Assembly (NCBI GenBank): GCA_019753285.1 | Contig: JAIELD010000011.1 | Location: forward strand, 61,024-125,023 | Origin: Beijerinckiaceae bacterium | GTDB taxonomy: Bacteria > Pseudomonadota > Alphaproteobacteria > Rhizobiales > Beijerinckiaceae | Direction of reading: 5' to 3' | DNA length: 64,000 nt | Shown here: positions 35,204 through 44,339 of the stretch, piece after piece | How positions within the stretch are numbered: position 1 is the stretch's first letter | How the letters are laid out: the number at the start of each line of letters is the position of its first letter | Translations under genes and position numbers: made by a program | The notes under the pieces: model-generated | The model's input: the letters and a program-made list of their open reading frames with translations, nothing else | Databases searched by the model: none | What the model was told of the DNA's origin: nothing

Positions 35204-37741
35204 GTGCGCATCGAAAACGCTTCCACGAAAGGAAGAGATCGCTCGTCGGAGCTGGATATCGGCATCGCCGGCATGAGCTGCGTGTCCTGTGTCGGGCGCG
35301 TCGAGAAAGCCGTCGCCGCCGTCGAGGGCGTCGAGCGTGTCTCCGTGAACCTCGCGACCGAACGAGCGCATGTCGGCATTCGCGACACCGCCAGGCCGGC
35401 CGACATCCTCGCCGCGATCCGCAAGGCCGGCTATGAACCTGCCGAGGCATCGGTCGATCTTGCCGTCACCGGCATGACATGTGCGTCCTGCGTCGGCCGC
35501 GTCGAAAAGGCGTTGAAGGCTGTTCCCGGCGTCAGCGAGGCCAGCGTCAACCTTGCAACCGAGCGCGCCACAGTTCGGGGCTTGGCTGGCGCAGACTTCT
35601 CGGCGCGCCTGACCGATGCGGTGAGGACGGCCGGATACCAGGCCAAACTCGTCGAGACGGGGGGCATTGCGACTGCGCAAGGCCAGGACCAGCGTGATGC
35701 CGACCAGGAGGCGCTGAAGCGCTCCGTGATCGTCGCCGCGCTTGCGACCGCTCCGCTCCTCGTCTTCGAGATGGGCATGCACCTGTCGGAGACGCTGCAC
35801 CGTTTTCTCGCGGGCTGGATCGGGGACCCGAACATCCGCGTGCTGTCTTTCCTGCTCGCGACGTTCGTCCTCTTCGGTCCCGGCTTCCGCTTCATCCGCA
35901 AGGGGTGGCCGGCGCTGCTGCGCGGCGCGCCGGACATGAACTCTCTCGTCATGCTGGGAACGAGCGCGGCCTATCTCTATTCGGTCGTCGCGACCTTCGT
36001 GCCGGCCGTCTTGCCCGAAGGGAGCGACTACACCTATTTCGAGGCTGGCGCCGTCATCGTCACGCTGATCCTCGGCGGTCGCTGGTTCGAGGCGCGCGCG
36101 AAGGGGCGGACCAGCGAAGCGATCCGCCGGTTGATGTCGCTGCAGCCGAAGATGGCTCGCGTCCGGCGCGATGGCATCGAGACGGATGTCGGCATCGACC
36201 TCGTCGTCGCCGGTGACGTCGTGGTCGTTCGCCCCGGCGAGCGTATCCCCGTCGACGGAGACGTCATCGAGGGCGTGTCCTACGTCGACGAGGCGATGAT
36301 CACTGGCGAACCCGCGCCCGCCCGGAAAGAACTCGGCGCATCGGTCACAGGCGGAACGGTCAACGGCACGGGAGCCTTCCGCTTCACCGCCCGGAAGGTC
36401 GGAGCCGATACCCTCCTGGCGCAGATCGTGCGGACGGTCGAGCAGGCGCAAGGATCGAAGCTGCCGATTCAGGCTATCGTCGACAAGGTGACGATGTGGT
36501 TCGTGCCGGCGGTGATAGCGCTGGCGCTTCTGACGTTCGGTCTGTGGCTCTCGTTCGGACCTAGCCCCAAGCTCTCATACGCGCTCGTCAACGCGGTTGC
36601 GGTCCTCATCATCGCGTGCCCCTGCGCGATGGGCCTCGCGACGCCGACCTCAATCATGGTCGGCACCGGCAAGGGCGCCGAACTCGGCATTCTCTTTCGC
36701 AAGGGCGAGGCACTGCAAACCTTGCGTGACGCGAAGACGATCGCATTCGACAAGACCGGCACGCTGACCGAGGGTCGCCCGGAACTAACCGACATCGTCG
36801 TCGCGGAGGGCTGGACGGAAGCGGACGTGCTCGCTTTGGTCGCGTCGGCGGAACGCCGCTCCGAACACCCTGTGGCGGAGGCTATCGTCGAGGCGGCCGA
36901 CCGACGCGGGCTTAGGCTCGTCGATGCCGATGCGTTCGAGGCGGAACCCGGGTTTGGCATCAGGGCGACCGTCGACGGCAGGGTGGTCGAGGTGGGAGCG
37001 GACCGGCTGATGCGGCGGCTCGGGCTCGATCTCGAGCGCTTCGAGATCGGCGCGGCAGACCTCGGAGACGCCGGCAAGACCCCGCTCTACGCCGCGATTG
37101 ACGGCAAGCTCGCGGCGATGATGGCGGTGGCCGATCCTCTCAAGGATACGACGCCGGCGGCCATCGCGGCGTTGCGGGGACTCGGTCTCAAGGTGGTTAT
37201 GATCACCGGTGACAACCGGAGGACCGCGCATGCGATCGCGTACACGCTCGGCATCGATGAGGTTGTTGCCGAGGTTCTGCCGACGGGCAAGGCCGACGTG
37301 ATTAAATCCCTTCAGGTCGGCGGCGCCAAGATCGCCTTCGTCGGCGACGGCATCAACGATGCGCCGGCTTTGGCGCAGGCCGATGTCGGCATCGCCATCG
37401 GCACCGGCACGGACATCGCCATCGAGAGCGCCGATGTCGTCCTGATGGCCGGCGACCTCAACGGGGTCGCCAGGGCGATAGCGCTGTCTCAGGCGACGAT
37501 CGCCGATATCCGGCAGAACCTCATATGGGCTTTCGGCTACAACGTGGTGCTGATCCCAGTTGCGGCCGGAGCCCTTTATCCGGCGTTCGGCATCCAGATG
37601 TCGCCGATGTTCGCTGGGCTCGCCATGGCTCTCTCCAGCATCAGCGTGCTGTCGAATGCGCTCCGGCTGAAGCGCTTCGGAGGCGGACTGCCGGATGCTG
37701 CCCCGGTGAGGGAGCAGCCGCGCCTCGCCGCCGCGGAATAG
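35204..37741 (+). CDS. copA: Cu(I)-translocating P1B-1 ATPase
   Basis: An 845-residue P-type ATPase with two N-terminal HMA domains (GMSCVSC, GMTCASC), the transport-site helix [15 protein letters not shown], phosphorylation site DKTGTLTEG, hinge [10 protein letters not shown] and the TM8 signature [15 protein letters not shown] typical of Cu(I) pumps. GTG 35204 is preferred: AGGAGA lies 5 nt upstream, whereas the earlier in-frame GTG 35168 overlaps the CueR operator. It removes cytosolic Cu(I) to the periplasm and is followed by cueR. Confidence 0.94.
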   Translation: MRIENASTKGRDRSSELDIGIAGMSCVSCVGRVEKAVAAVEGVERVSVNLATERAHVGIRDTARPADILAAIRKAGYEPAEASVDLAVTGMTCASCVGRVEKALKAVPGVSEASVNLATERATVRGLAGADFSARLTDAVRTAGYQAKLVETGGIATAQGQDQRDADQEALKRSVIVAALATAPLLVFEMGMHLSETLHRFLAGWIGDPNIRVLSFLLATFVLFGPGFRFIRKGWPALLRGAPDMNSLVMLGTSAAYLYSVVATFVPAVLPEGSDYTYFEAGAVIVTLILGGRWFEARAKGRTSEAIRRLMSLQPKMARVRRDGIETDVGIDLVVAGDVVVVRPGERIPVDGDVIEGVSYVDEAMITGEPAPARKELGASVTGGTVNGTGAFRFTARKVGADTLLAQIVRTVEQAQGSKLPIQAIVDKVTMWFVPAVIALALLTFGLWLSFGPSPKLSYALVNAVAVLIIACPCAMGLATPTSIMVGTGKGAELGILFRKGEALQTLRDAKTIAFDKTGTLTEGRPELTDIVVAEGWTEADVLALVASAERRSEHPVAEAIVEAADRRGLRLVDADAFEAEPGFGIRATVDGRVVEVGADRLMRRLGLDLERFEIGAADLGDAGKTPLYAAIDGKLAAMMAVADPLKDTTPAAIAALRGLGLKVVMITGDNRRTAHAIAYTLGIDEVVAEVLPTGKADVIKSLQVGGAKIAFVGDGINDAPALAQADVGIAIGTGTDIAIESADVVLMAGDLNGVARAIALSQATIADIRQNLIWAFGYNVVLIPVAAGALYPAFGIQMSPMFAGLAMALSSISVLSNALRLKRFGGGLPDAAPVREQPRLAAAE

Positions 37742-37761
37742 CAAATTCTGGGAGGTCGACC

Positions 37762-38247
37762 ATGAATATCGGCGAAGTCGCTGCCGCATCCGGCATCACC
37801 ACCAAGATGCTGCGCTACTACGAGACGATCGGGTTGATCGACGCGGCGCCGCGCACGGAAGCCGGCTATCGCGTCTATTCGCACGACGACATACATACGC
37901 TGCGGTTCATCAAGCGGGCGCGGGCGCTCGGCTTCTCGCTTGACGAGGCGCGGGAACTCGTCGCCCTCTGGCGCGACAAGAGCCGAGCAAGCGCCGACGT
38001 CAAGCGCTTCGCCCTGAAACAAATTGCAGATCTAGAGGCGAAGATCGCCGAATTGCAAGCCATGTCGCGGACGCTGCAGCATCTGGCCAGCACCTGCCAT
38101 GGCGACGAGCGCCCGGATTGTCCGATCCTCGCCGATCTCGCCGACCCGGCTGCCGGCCTCGGCCCGGGCGAGAAACGACCTGCGCGGCGAGGTGAAAGCG
38201 TCCGAGATAGATACCGGCGGCAAGTCCGGCCGGGCTATCACCGATAA
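37762..38247 (+). CDS. cueR: CueR-like copper-responsive MerR regulator with altered C-terminus
   Basis: A 161-residue MerR protein: helix-turn-helix MNIGEVAAASGITTKMLRYY, long dimerisation helix, and the Cu(I)-binding loop C-HGDERPD-C that defines CueR. GGAGG precedes ATG 37762. Typical CueR ends about 10-15 residues after this loop. Here about 30 extra, Arg-rich residues (RPARRGESVRDRYRRQ) follow, encoded antisense to a flavoprotein remnant, so the natural 3' end appears replaced. Metal sensing should be intact. It presumably activates both CueR-type promoters at 35036-35176. Confidence 0.9.
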   Translation: MNIGEVAAASGITTKMLRYYETIGLIDAAPRTEAGYRVYSHDDIHTLRFIKRARALGFSLDEARELVALWRDKSRASADVKRFALKQIADLEAKIAELQAMSRTLQHLASTCHGDERPDCPILADLADPAAGLGPGEKRPARRGESVRDRYRRQVRPGYHR

Positions 38248-38278
38248 TCAGGCAGTCGAAGGGATCAAGCGTGTTTAC
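38168..38278 (-). pseudogene. N-terminal remnant of an FAD/NAD(P) oxidoreductase
   Basis: The minus strand encodes TLDPFDCLIIGDSPAGLAAG followed by IYLGRFHLAA, the beta-alpha-beta FAD-binding start of thioredoxin-reductase-like flavoproteins (normally GGGPAGL). Homology fades after about 35 residues and there is no downstream body. It overlaps the 3' end of cueR in antisense, marking a recombination joint. Confidence 0.6.
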
Positions 38279-38329
38279 CGCAGGTCCTATCAAGAGGCGT
38301 TGCCATCAATCGCCTCCATCGTATTCGCC

Positions 38330-38554
38330 TCAACGGTTTCCGCCTCGACCGTGCTCGCGAGGCGTCTGTCGAATTCGAGCGTCTTCTTGCGCGCGTCGGC
38401 TCTGTTCGGGTGATGAGAGAACCGAACCAGTCGCCTCCGTGGAAGCAGCGTTCCGGATCGATAGTCTGTCCTTGTCGGAAGAGCCGCCTCCGCGCGCCTC
38501 GGATGCCGTGATTGCCGCCAGAAGGGCGAAAGCTGCGATAGCGGTGCGTTTCAT
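38330..38554 (-). CDS. Small putative secreted protein
   Basis: A 74-residue ORF with a short signal peptide (KRTAIAAFALLAAITASEA) followed by a hydrophilic, charged, Cys-free tail (SSDKDRLSIRNAASTEATG). GAGG lies upstream of ATG 38554. It sits between cueR and nrsF. No family is recognised and no homologous motif is visible. Coding status rests on the signal peptide and ribosome site only. Confidence 0.45.
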   Translation of the reverse strand: MKRTAIAAFALLAAITASEARGGGSSDKDRLSIRNAASTEATGSVLSSPEQSRRAQEDARIRQTPREHGRGGNR

Positions 38555-38659
38555 GTGTCGAACCTCGGTGTGTGCGCGTGACTGCGCCTCATTTAGAAGT
38601 TCGGGATCGTGATGGTTTCAGTTACATGCTTGAGAAAAGATCGAGGCAATGATTTCGAC

Positions 38660-39301
38660 TCACCATCGCAGGAGGCGGGGACCCAGCGCTGCACCGCCCA
38701 GCCCACACGCCACGATCGCCAGGCCATACCAGAGGGCGATGAAGGGTACGGTGTCATCGACGCAATGCAGCGAGTAGCCGATCGCGCCGAACCCTCCCGC
38801 GACCAGACCGGCGAGGGCGCCGGTTCCATTCAGATCGGTTGGAGCGGCTTTCTTCAAAGCCAGATTGATGATCGCGAACGGCACGATCGCAAAGGCGGGG
38901 ATGGCGATCAGGCATTCCAGCCAATGGTCACCAAGGATTTCGCGATGCCAGAGCGGGCTCGGCGTCATGGCGAGCGTCGCGACCGCAAGACCGACGATGA
39001 CGAGTAGCGGCCAGGCGATCTTGATCGCGGGCACCTTTCCAAGCCTGCCCGGACGGGCATATCGAAACAGGTAGAAGGCCGCCACTGCGGTAAGTATCGA
39101 TGCGAAGACGATCTTGCCGCAGAGGAAGATGATCGAGTCTCTATCGACGGCGTCTTGCCGAGCGCCGAGGAACAGGAGGCCCGAGACGCTTGCCACCACG
39201 ACATTCGTAAAAATCGCGATAATCAATGCTCGATCTACTGCTCGGTGATCGACACGATCGAGGTCGCAGGCGAGCACGTCGACGAGTTCACTTGTCTTCA
39301 T
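38660..39301 (-). CDS. nrsF: NrsF/DUF1109-type anti-sigma factor
   Basis: A 213-residue membrane protein with about six helices and a short cytosolic N-terminus (MKTSELVDVLACDLDRVDHR), the layout of DUF1109/NrsF. Conserved-looking cysteines are present (FLCGKIVFAS, WLECLIAIPAF, SLHCVDD), as in the Caulobacter protein that senses chromate and cadmium through cysteines. Its start overlaps the end of sigF by 4 bp. It should hold SigF inactive at the membrane until metal stress. Confidence 0.9.
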   Translation of the reverse strand: MKTSELVDVLACDLDRVDHRAVDRALIIAIFTNVVVASVSGLLFLGARQDAVDRDSIIFLCGKIVFASILTAVAAFYLFRYARPGRLGKVPAIKIAWPLLVIVGLAVATLAMTPSPLWHREILGDHWLECLIAIPAFAIVPFAIINLALKKAAPTDLNGTGALAGLVAGGFGAIGYSLHCVDDTVPFIALWYGLAIVACGLGGAALGPRLLRW

Positions 39302-39852
39302 CGCAAATTATCCTTCAAGACGATGTTGGAGAGCCGCCGAAGTGCCCGGTGGACGAGCACTTTGACAGCGGACTCTTTCATGCCAAATTTCAGCGCAGCC
39401 TCGCGTGTGCTCAGTCCCTCTATCTTGACGGATTGAACCACGCGTCCTGTCCTCGTTGGGAGCTGTGCCAGCAATTTTGCGACGTCGAGATTGCTTTCGA
39501 CCTCCAACGCGTCGTCCCTGGCCACCAATTCGTCGACGTCGTCGATGGAATCGCTCAGCGTTGCGCGGGTCTGCCGCAGGTGATCGATCAGCTTGTAATG
39601 CGCAATCGCGTAGACCCAAGGTGTCAAAAGCTCGGTCGGACTATAGGTGTTCCGCTTCATGTGTATCGCCATCAGCGTGGTCTGGACGAGGTCCTCGACT
39701 TCTGCGTCGCGCTTTCCAAACAGTTTGAGGCGTCTTTTATAATATGCCCGCAGATGGGCCGCGAGCGCCAAGAGAAGGGCGCGGTACGCCGCTTCGTCCC
39801 CGGCCTGACTCGCGATCATGAGCGGTTTCAACGTCTCTTCCCTCGCCGCCAT
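39298..39852 (-). CDS. sigF: ECF16-type RNA polymerase sigma factor
   Basis: A 184-residue ECF sigma factor with region 2 (KRDAEVEDLVQTTLMAIHMK, then TPWVYAIAHYKLIDHLRQ) and region 4 helix-turn-helix (GLSTREAALKFGMKESAVKV). Coupling to nrsF places it in the SigF/ECF16 group. ATG 39852 is preferred; an in-frame GTG 39867 is possible. A near-consensus SigF promoter stands upstream (39894-39919), so the pair autoregulates. Candidate targets are local metal-resistance genes, but no second promoter of this class was found in the window. Confidence 0.92.
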   Translation of the reverse strand: MAAREETLKPLMIASQAGDEAAYRALLLALAAHLRAYYKRRLKLFGKRDAEVEDLVQTTLMAIHMKRNTYSPTELLTPWVYAIAHYKLIDHLRQTRATLSDSIDDVDELVARDDALEVESNLDVAKLLAQLPTRTGRVVQSVKIEGLSTREAALKFGMKESAVKVLVHRALRRLSNIVLKDNLR

Positions 39853-39893
39853 GTGAAATGGGGTCACCTTTCGAACAATCTATCAGATCCTAA

Positions 39894-39919
39894 TTCGGTA
39901 GCCGAAGGCGAGGCGTTAC
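39894..39919 (-). promoter_or_regulatory. SigF (ECF16) autoregulatory promoter
   Basis: On the minus strand the sequence reads GTAACG-N16-CGAA. The Caulobacter SigF consensus is GTAACC-N16-CGAA, so both elements and the 16-bp spacing fit, with one mismatch. It ends 42 bp before ATG 39852 of sigF. Confidence 0.8.
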
Positions 39920-40086
39920 ATCGGCGGACACACTCCGACGAACTTTCTTTTAGTTGTACCTAAAATGCCTCTGCCACGGTCGGAAATGCTTTCAATTCCT
40001 CGTCAAATTGACGTAATTCCATATGAAAGGTTTGACCGCAGCGCAGCAAATCAGCTATTTAGATTTTGACTTTAAGGATCGGACGA

Positions 40087-40500
40087 ATGGTCTCTCGCAC
40101 TCTCATGAACGCGGTCGTCATGGCATGTCTTGCCATCGCGATCGTGTTTGCGAGCGCGGGCGCCTCGTCGGCGCATGAAGGTGGGGCAAGCCCGAACGCA
40201 CAGGCGTCAGCGATATCAAAACCACAGGCAACCGCCGCCGCTGAAGTCCCGCCTGCACATCTGATGCGGCATGCTCACGGTATGCCGTCTTCACTCGACT
40301 TATCGAAGACGAAGGGCCATGCGGCCTGCCCGTCGGGCGGGTCGTGCTGCAATGCCGACTGCCCCATGTCGACACTTCCCGCCGTTGCTGATCTTCATCC
40401 CGGAGAAGGAGTGAGAGCTGTTTTGACGCCTCTTCCTGTTTTCCTTCCCTCCGGCGATGCGATGAACGGGCTCGACAGGCCTCCCCGGCTAGCCGCCTAG
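40087..40500 (+). CDS. Small secreted CC-motif/RPPR-tail protein (paralogue of 34228-34560)
   Basis: A 137-residue protein with signal peptide (VVMACLAIAIVFASAGASSA), an Ala/Pro/His spacer, the cluster HAACPSGGSCCNADCPMS and the tail GLDRPPRLAA. AAGGA precedes ATG 40087. SCCNAD and DRPPR are shared with the protein at 34228-34560. It is divergent from sigF and begins a plus-strand series of copper genes (lipoprotein, TolC-like, multicopper oxidase, cupredoxin, CusF-like). Function unknown, with periplasmic copper binding likely. Confidence 0.7.
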   Translation: MVSRTLMNAVVMACLAIAIVFASAGASSAHEGGASPNAQASAISKPQATAAAEVPPAHLMRHAHGMPSSLDLSKTKGHAACPSGGSCCNADCPMSTLPAVADLHPGEGVRAVLTPLPVFLPSGDAMNGLDRPPRLAA

Positions 40501-40646
40501 CGCCGCCGCCGAACCGCGCTACGGTTCTACGATCGTTGACCAGGCTGGCAGATATCCGACGTTCGTACGTCTGAACTGCGAGCTTGGCTTGATCGAGACT
40601 GTTGGCGGTTCCTCCGACACCTGTTGATCTTCCGGAATCTTATAAT

Positions 40647-40862
40647 ATGCGAATTCTTGCCGTCGCCGCGCTCGCGGCCGTCGTGTCCAGTTGTGCGAAG
40701 CCACCTTCATCGACCCTTGGTCTCTACGATCCATCCGATGCGTCAATCCGCGTTCGGCCCATCGCCTATAGAAGCGTCGGGGCTGGGTACGAGTCGCATC
40801 GGCCCGTAGGCCCGAATGACTGGATGAAGACGAATCGCTTCGTAACGCCAGGTGCCCGCTGA
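40647..40862 (+). CDS. Small lipoprotein upstream of the TolC-like gene
   Basis: A 71-residue protein with an N-terminal signal and lipobox-like AAVVSSCAKP, then a polar tail (SIRVRPIAYRSVGAGYESHR). Its stop overlaps the next start (TGATG at 40860-40864), so it is translationally coupled to the TolC-family gene. TATAAT directly before the ATG leaves little room for a ribosome site. The family is not recognised. Similar tiny lipoproteins precede CopB/TolC-like genes in copper operons. Confidence 0.65.
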   Translation: MRILAVAALAAVVSSCAKPPSSTLGLYDPSDASIRVRPIAYRSVGAGYESHRPVGPNDWMKTNRFVTPGAR

Positions 40863-42331
40863 TGAGGCTGTCTGCGGATATTCCTCCTCGTCGAACGAGG
40901 CGACATGCGTTGTCGGTTCCTGCGATCCTGTCTGCCTCGCTTCTCGCCGGATGTGCGTCATTCACGCCCGATGGCGGCATTTCGGTCGCTCAGAACGTCG
41001 TCAGGACCGAACTCGGTCAGGATGTGGTGAAGATCAACACGGATGCCGATGCCGCAAGCGTCGATGTCCGGGTGAAGACCCTGCTGAAAAAGCCTCTTTC
41101 CGCCGACAGGGCCGTCCAAATCGCGTTGTTGAACAATCGCGGCCTTCAGGCAGCTTACAACCAGCTCGGGATCTCGGAGGCTGCATATGTCGCGGCGACC
41201 TTGCCGCCGAGCCCGACGATATCCTTCAGCAGCATTAGCGGGGACCGCGCTCTCGAACTCGAACGGCGGCTGGTTGGTGACATACTGGCGCTCGCAACGC
41301 TGCCCGCGCGAAGCGAGATTGCCGCCGGGCGTTTCAGGCAGGCGCAGTTGAAGGCGGCCTATGAGACGCTCTCGCTCGCTGTCCAGACGCGCCGGGCCTA
41401 TTACGATCTCGTCGCATCGAATCAACTCGTTGGCTATCTCGTCCAGGCGCAGGCCGCGGCCGGAACCACCTCCGAACTCTTCAAGAAGCTCGGAGAGACT
41501 GGCGCGGTCAACAAGATCGAACAGGGCCGCGAGCACGCCTTCACGGCTGAGGTTCTCGGCCAATTGGCGAAAGCAAGACTGAGGCAAGCCCAGGAGCGGG
41601 AACGTTTGACACGCCTGATGGGCCTTTGGGGCGAGAGCATCGCCTTTACGGTGCCATCAGCTTTGCCCTCATTGCCCAGGCGCCCGTTGGCGTCAGCTTC
41701 GATCGAAATGGAGGCCGTAAAGCGCCGGGTCGATCTGCAGATGGCGCGGGTCGAGCTGGAAACGACTGGAAAAGCGCTTGGTGCAGCCTCTACCACGCAA
41801 TTCGTCAACCTCTTCAGTCTGACCGGTTATAATCGACTGGAGAGGACGACCAAGATCAATAACGGCGTCGCCGAGCGTGAACGCTTGAACAGGTTCGGGA
41901 TCGAAGCCGAGCTTCAGATCCCAATCTATGATTTCGGCGAGACGAAAATCCGCGAAGCCAGGGAAAGCTATCTGCAATCTGTCAATCTGCTTGCTGACAA
42001 GGCTGTCACCGTTCGTTCTGAAGCCCGAGAAGCGTATCAGAAATATCGCGGAACTTACGATATCGCGCGGCACTATCAGGGCGAGATTCTGCCGCTCTGG
42101 CAGGGCATCTACAACGAATCCCAGCTTCAGTTTAACGGCATGTTGTTCGACGTCACCAAGCTCCTGGCCGATGCGCGTTTGCGCATACAGGCCAATGCCG
42201 GAGCGATTGATGCGAGACGCGATTTCTGGCTCGCCGACGCCGATTTGAAAGCCGCCATCATCGGCGGCGGCACGTCCACCAATAAACCAGAAGCCGTCGC
42301 CAACACTGCCAGCAGCGCCGGTTCAGATTGA
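40862..42331 (+). CDS. TolC-family outer-membrane lipoprotein (copper operon)
   Basis: A 489-residue protein with a lipobox (SASLLAGCASF) near residue 30 and two OEP repeats with extended coiled coils (AVQIALLNNRGLQAAYNQLG is the typical first-helix start). It is longer than the cus channel at 24007-25254 and not its close copy. It lies between the small lipoprotein and the multicopper oxidase. No RND pump is adjacent, so it either partners CusAB elsewhere or acts with the oxidase system. Confidence 0.9.
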   Translation: MRLSADIPPRRTRRHALSVPAILSASLLAGCASFTPDGGISVAQNVVRTELGQDVVKINTDADAASVDVRVKTLLKKPLSADRAVQIALLNNRGLQAAYNQLGISEAAYVAATLPPSPTISFSSISGDRALELERRLVGDILALATLPARSEIAAGRFRQAQLKAAYETLSLAVQTRRAYYDLVASNQLVGYLVQAQAAAGTTSELFKKLGETGAVNKIEQGREHAFTAEVLGQLAKARLRQAQERERLTRLMGLWGESIAFTVPSALPSLPRRPLASASIEMEAVKRRVDLQMARVELETTGKALGAASTTQFVNLFSLTGYNRLERTTKINNGVAERERLNRFGIEAELQIPIYDFGETKIREARESYLQSVNLLADKAVTVRSEAREAYQKYRGTYDIARHYQGEILPLWQGIYNESQLQFNGMLFDVTKLLADARLRIQANAGAIDARRDFWLADADLKAAIIGGGTSTNKPEAVANTASSAGSD

Positions 42332-42362
42332 TCGAGATACCCTTCCATTCGAGGAGAGTGAC

Positions 42363-43790
42363 ATGACCGAACACACAGACAGCAAGACAGTATCGAGACC
42401 GACTTTGTCCCGCCGGGGCTTCGTCGGCGCGGGCGGATTGGCGTTGGCCGGCGTCGCCGCTATTTCCGGCAGGGTGCAGGCCGCCGGCATCCCCGAGGCG
42501 GCGACGCAGGCCTCGCCGAAGATGCAGCCGCCGCTGTTTCCGCATACGGGGCCGGACTATAACCCAGTCGTGACGCTCAACGGCTGGACGATGCCCTGGC
42601 GCATGAACGGCGACTGGAAGGAATTTCATCTCGTCGCCGAACCAGTCGTTCGTGAGATTGCGCCCGGCATGAAGGCCAATCTGTGGGGCTATAACGGCCA
42701 ATCGCCAGGTCCGACGATCGAGGCTGTCGAGGGCGACAAGGTCCGCATCTTCGTCACCAACAAGCTGCCCGAACATACGACCGTCCATTGGCACGGCATG
42801 GTGCTGCCGAACGGCATGGATGGCGTCGGCGGCCTCACGCAGCCGCAGATCAAGCCTGGCAAGACCTTCGTCTACGAGTTCTTGCTGAAGAAGAGCGGCA
42901 CCTTCATGTATCACCCGCATGCGGACGAGATGGTCCAGATGGCGATGGGCATGATGGGCTTCTTCGTGGTCCACCCACGCGACCCGCAAGAGAGGCGCGT
43001 CGACCGCGATTTCGTCTTCCTCCTGAACGCCTATGACATCGGCCCTGGCTCCTACGTGCCGAAGGTCAACACCATGCTCGACTTCAACCTCTGGACTTGG
43101 AATAGCCGTGCCTTTCCGGGGATCGATCCGCTTGTCGTCGCCAAGGACGACAGGGTGCGGGTGCGTTTCGGCAATCTCACCATGACCAATCACCCGATCC
43201 ACATGCATGGCTATGATTTCAAGGTCACCTGCACCGATGGCGGATGGGTGCCGGAGAGTGCGCAATGGCCGGAAGTCTCGGTCGATTGTGCGGTCGGGCA
43301 AATGCGGGCTTTCGAGTTCAAGGCGACGGAACCCGGAGACTGGGCGATCCACTGCCACAAGTCGCATCACACGATGAACGCGATGGGCCACACGGTGAAG
43401 ACCTATATCGGGGTCGACATGAAGCAGATCACCCAAAAAATCCGCAAGACCGCGCCAGGCTTCATGCCGATGGGCGGCAGCGGCATGGCCGATATGGGCG
43501 AAATGGAGATGGAGTTGCCGGACAATACGCTGCCGATGATGACCGGCAGCGGCCAGTTCGGCCCGATGGAGATGGGAGGCATGTTCTCGGTCGTGAAAGT
43601 CCGCGAGGGCCTTGCCGCACATGATTACAAGGACCCAGGTCCTTATAAGAACCCGGAGGGAACGATTGCCTACGAGTACAAAGGGCGACTCGCAGAAGCC
43701 CCGCGCCAGACGGGGCAGATCGATAGCGGCGCGCCGACAGTCGTCGAGGTGAACGTCGTCAAACCCGACATGAAAAACATGAAACACTGA
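42363..43790 (+). CDS. Tat-exported multicopper oxidase
   Basis: A 475-residue cuproxidase. The Tat signal is SRRGFVGAGGLALAGVAA. All four copper-binding motifs are readable: TVHWHGMVLPNG, FMYHPHADEM, HPIHMHGYDF and WAIHCHKSHHTMNAMGH. A Met/Gly-rich segment (residues about 360-405: GMADMGEMEMELP and MEMGGMF) resembles the Cu(I)-binding inserts of CopA/CueO. It oxidises Cu(I) to the less toxic Cu(II) in the periplasm. GAGGAG lies 8 nt before ATG 42363. It is in one transcript with the cupredoxin 24 bp downstream. Confidence 0.94.
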   Translation: MTEHTDSKTVSRPTLSRRGFVGAGGLALAGVAAISGRVQAAGIPEAATQASPKMQPPLFPHTGPDYNPVVTLNGWTMPWRMNGDWKEFHLVAEPVVREIAPGMKANLWGYNGQSPGPTIEAVEGDKVRIFVTNKLPEHTTVHWHGMVLPNGMDGVGGLTQPQIKPGKTFVYEFLLKKSGTFMYHPHADEMVQMAMGMMGFFVVHPRDPQERRVDRDFVFLLNAYDIGPGSYVPKVNTMLDFNLWTWNSRAFPGIDPLVVAKDDRVRVRFGNLTMTNHPIHMHGYDFKVTCTDGGWVPESAQWPEVSVDCAVGQMRAFEFKATEPGDWAIHCHKSHHTMNAMGHTVKTYIGVDMKQITQKIRKTAPGFMPMGGSGMADMGEMEMELPDNTLPMMTGSGQFGPMEMGGMFSVVKVREGLAAHDYKDPGPYKNPEGTIAYEYKGRLAEAPRQTGQIDSGAPTVVEVNVVKPDMKNMKH

Positions 43791-43814
43791 AAATCACTTA
43801 CAGGAGAACAGTTG

Positions 43815-44309
43815 ATGAGATTGACGAAAAGCGCCCTTTGCCTCGCGCTGCTAATCGCCACGCCTCCGGCGCTCGCCTATGCCGGTGCAGGACCCGCCGG
43901 GCATTCGCATGGCGGTCACGGCGATGAATTGCCTTTCGGTGAAGCCGGGGATCCGAAGAAACCGTCCCGCCCGATCTCGATCGTGATGAGCGAGGGTGAT
44001 GGCAAGATGCAGTTCATCCCCAACCGCATCGAGATCAAAAAGGGCGAGCAGGTGAAGTTCACCCTGAGCAACAACGGCGAACTCGATCACGAGATCATTC
44101 TCGCCACGCTCGAGATGAACCTCGAACACGCCAAGGAGATGATGAAGAACCCGGACATGGAGCACGACGATCCGAACGCCAAGCGTCTTGCGCCTAAGAA
44201 GGCCGGCGAGATCGTCTGGAAGTTCACCAAAGCAGGCGAGTTCGATTTTTCCTGCCTCATCCCCGGCCATCGCGAGGCCGGCATGACCGGCAAGATCGTG
44301 GTCAAGTAA
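43815..44309 (+). CDS. Secreted cupredoxin
   Basis: A 164-residue protein with signal peptide (CLALLIATPPALAYA), a His-rich segment (GHSHGGHGDE) and a type 1 copper fold: QFIPNRIEIKKGEQVKF, LDHEIILA (His ligand) and FSCLIPGHREAGM (Cys, His, Met ligands). ATG 43815 is used because AGGAGA precedes it. It probably shuttles electrons or copper with the neighbouring multicopper oxidase. Confidence 0.9.
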   Translation: MRLTKSALCLALLIATPPALAYAGAGPAGHSHGGHGDELPFGEAGDPKKPSRPISIVMSEGDGKMQFIPNRIEIKKGEQVKFTLSNNGELDHEIILATLEMNLEHAKEMMKNPDMEHDDPNAKRLAPKKAGEIVWKFTKAGEFDFSCLIPGHREAGMTGKIVVK

Positions 44310-44339
44310 GCTCAGCCAACCCTACAAAAGGATCACTAT

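Noticed and set aside
34557..35450. 297-codon minus-strand frame spanning the copper divergon
   Set aside because: It runs through two CueR-type promoters and out of frame with the HMA domain; not a gene.
35186..36451. 421-codon minus-strand frame opposite copA
   Set aside because: Antisense shadow; copA motifs are continuous on the plus strand.
42258..43787. 509-codon minus-strand frame opposite the multicopper oxidase
   Set aside because: His/Arg-rich shadow of the Met/His-rich oxidase; all four copper motifs are on the other strand.
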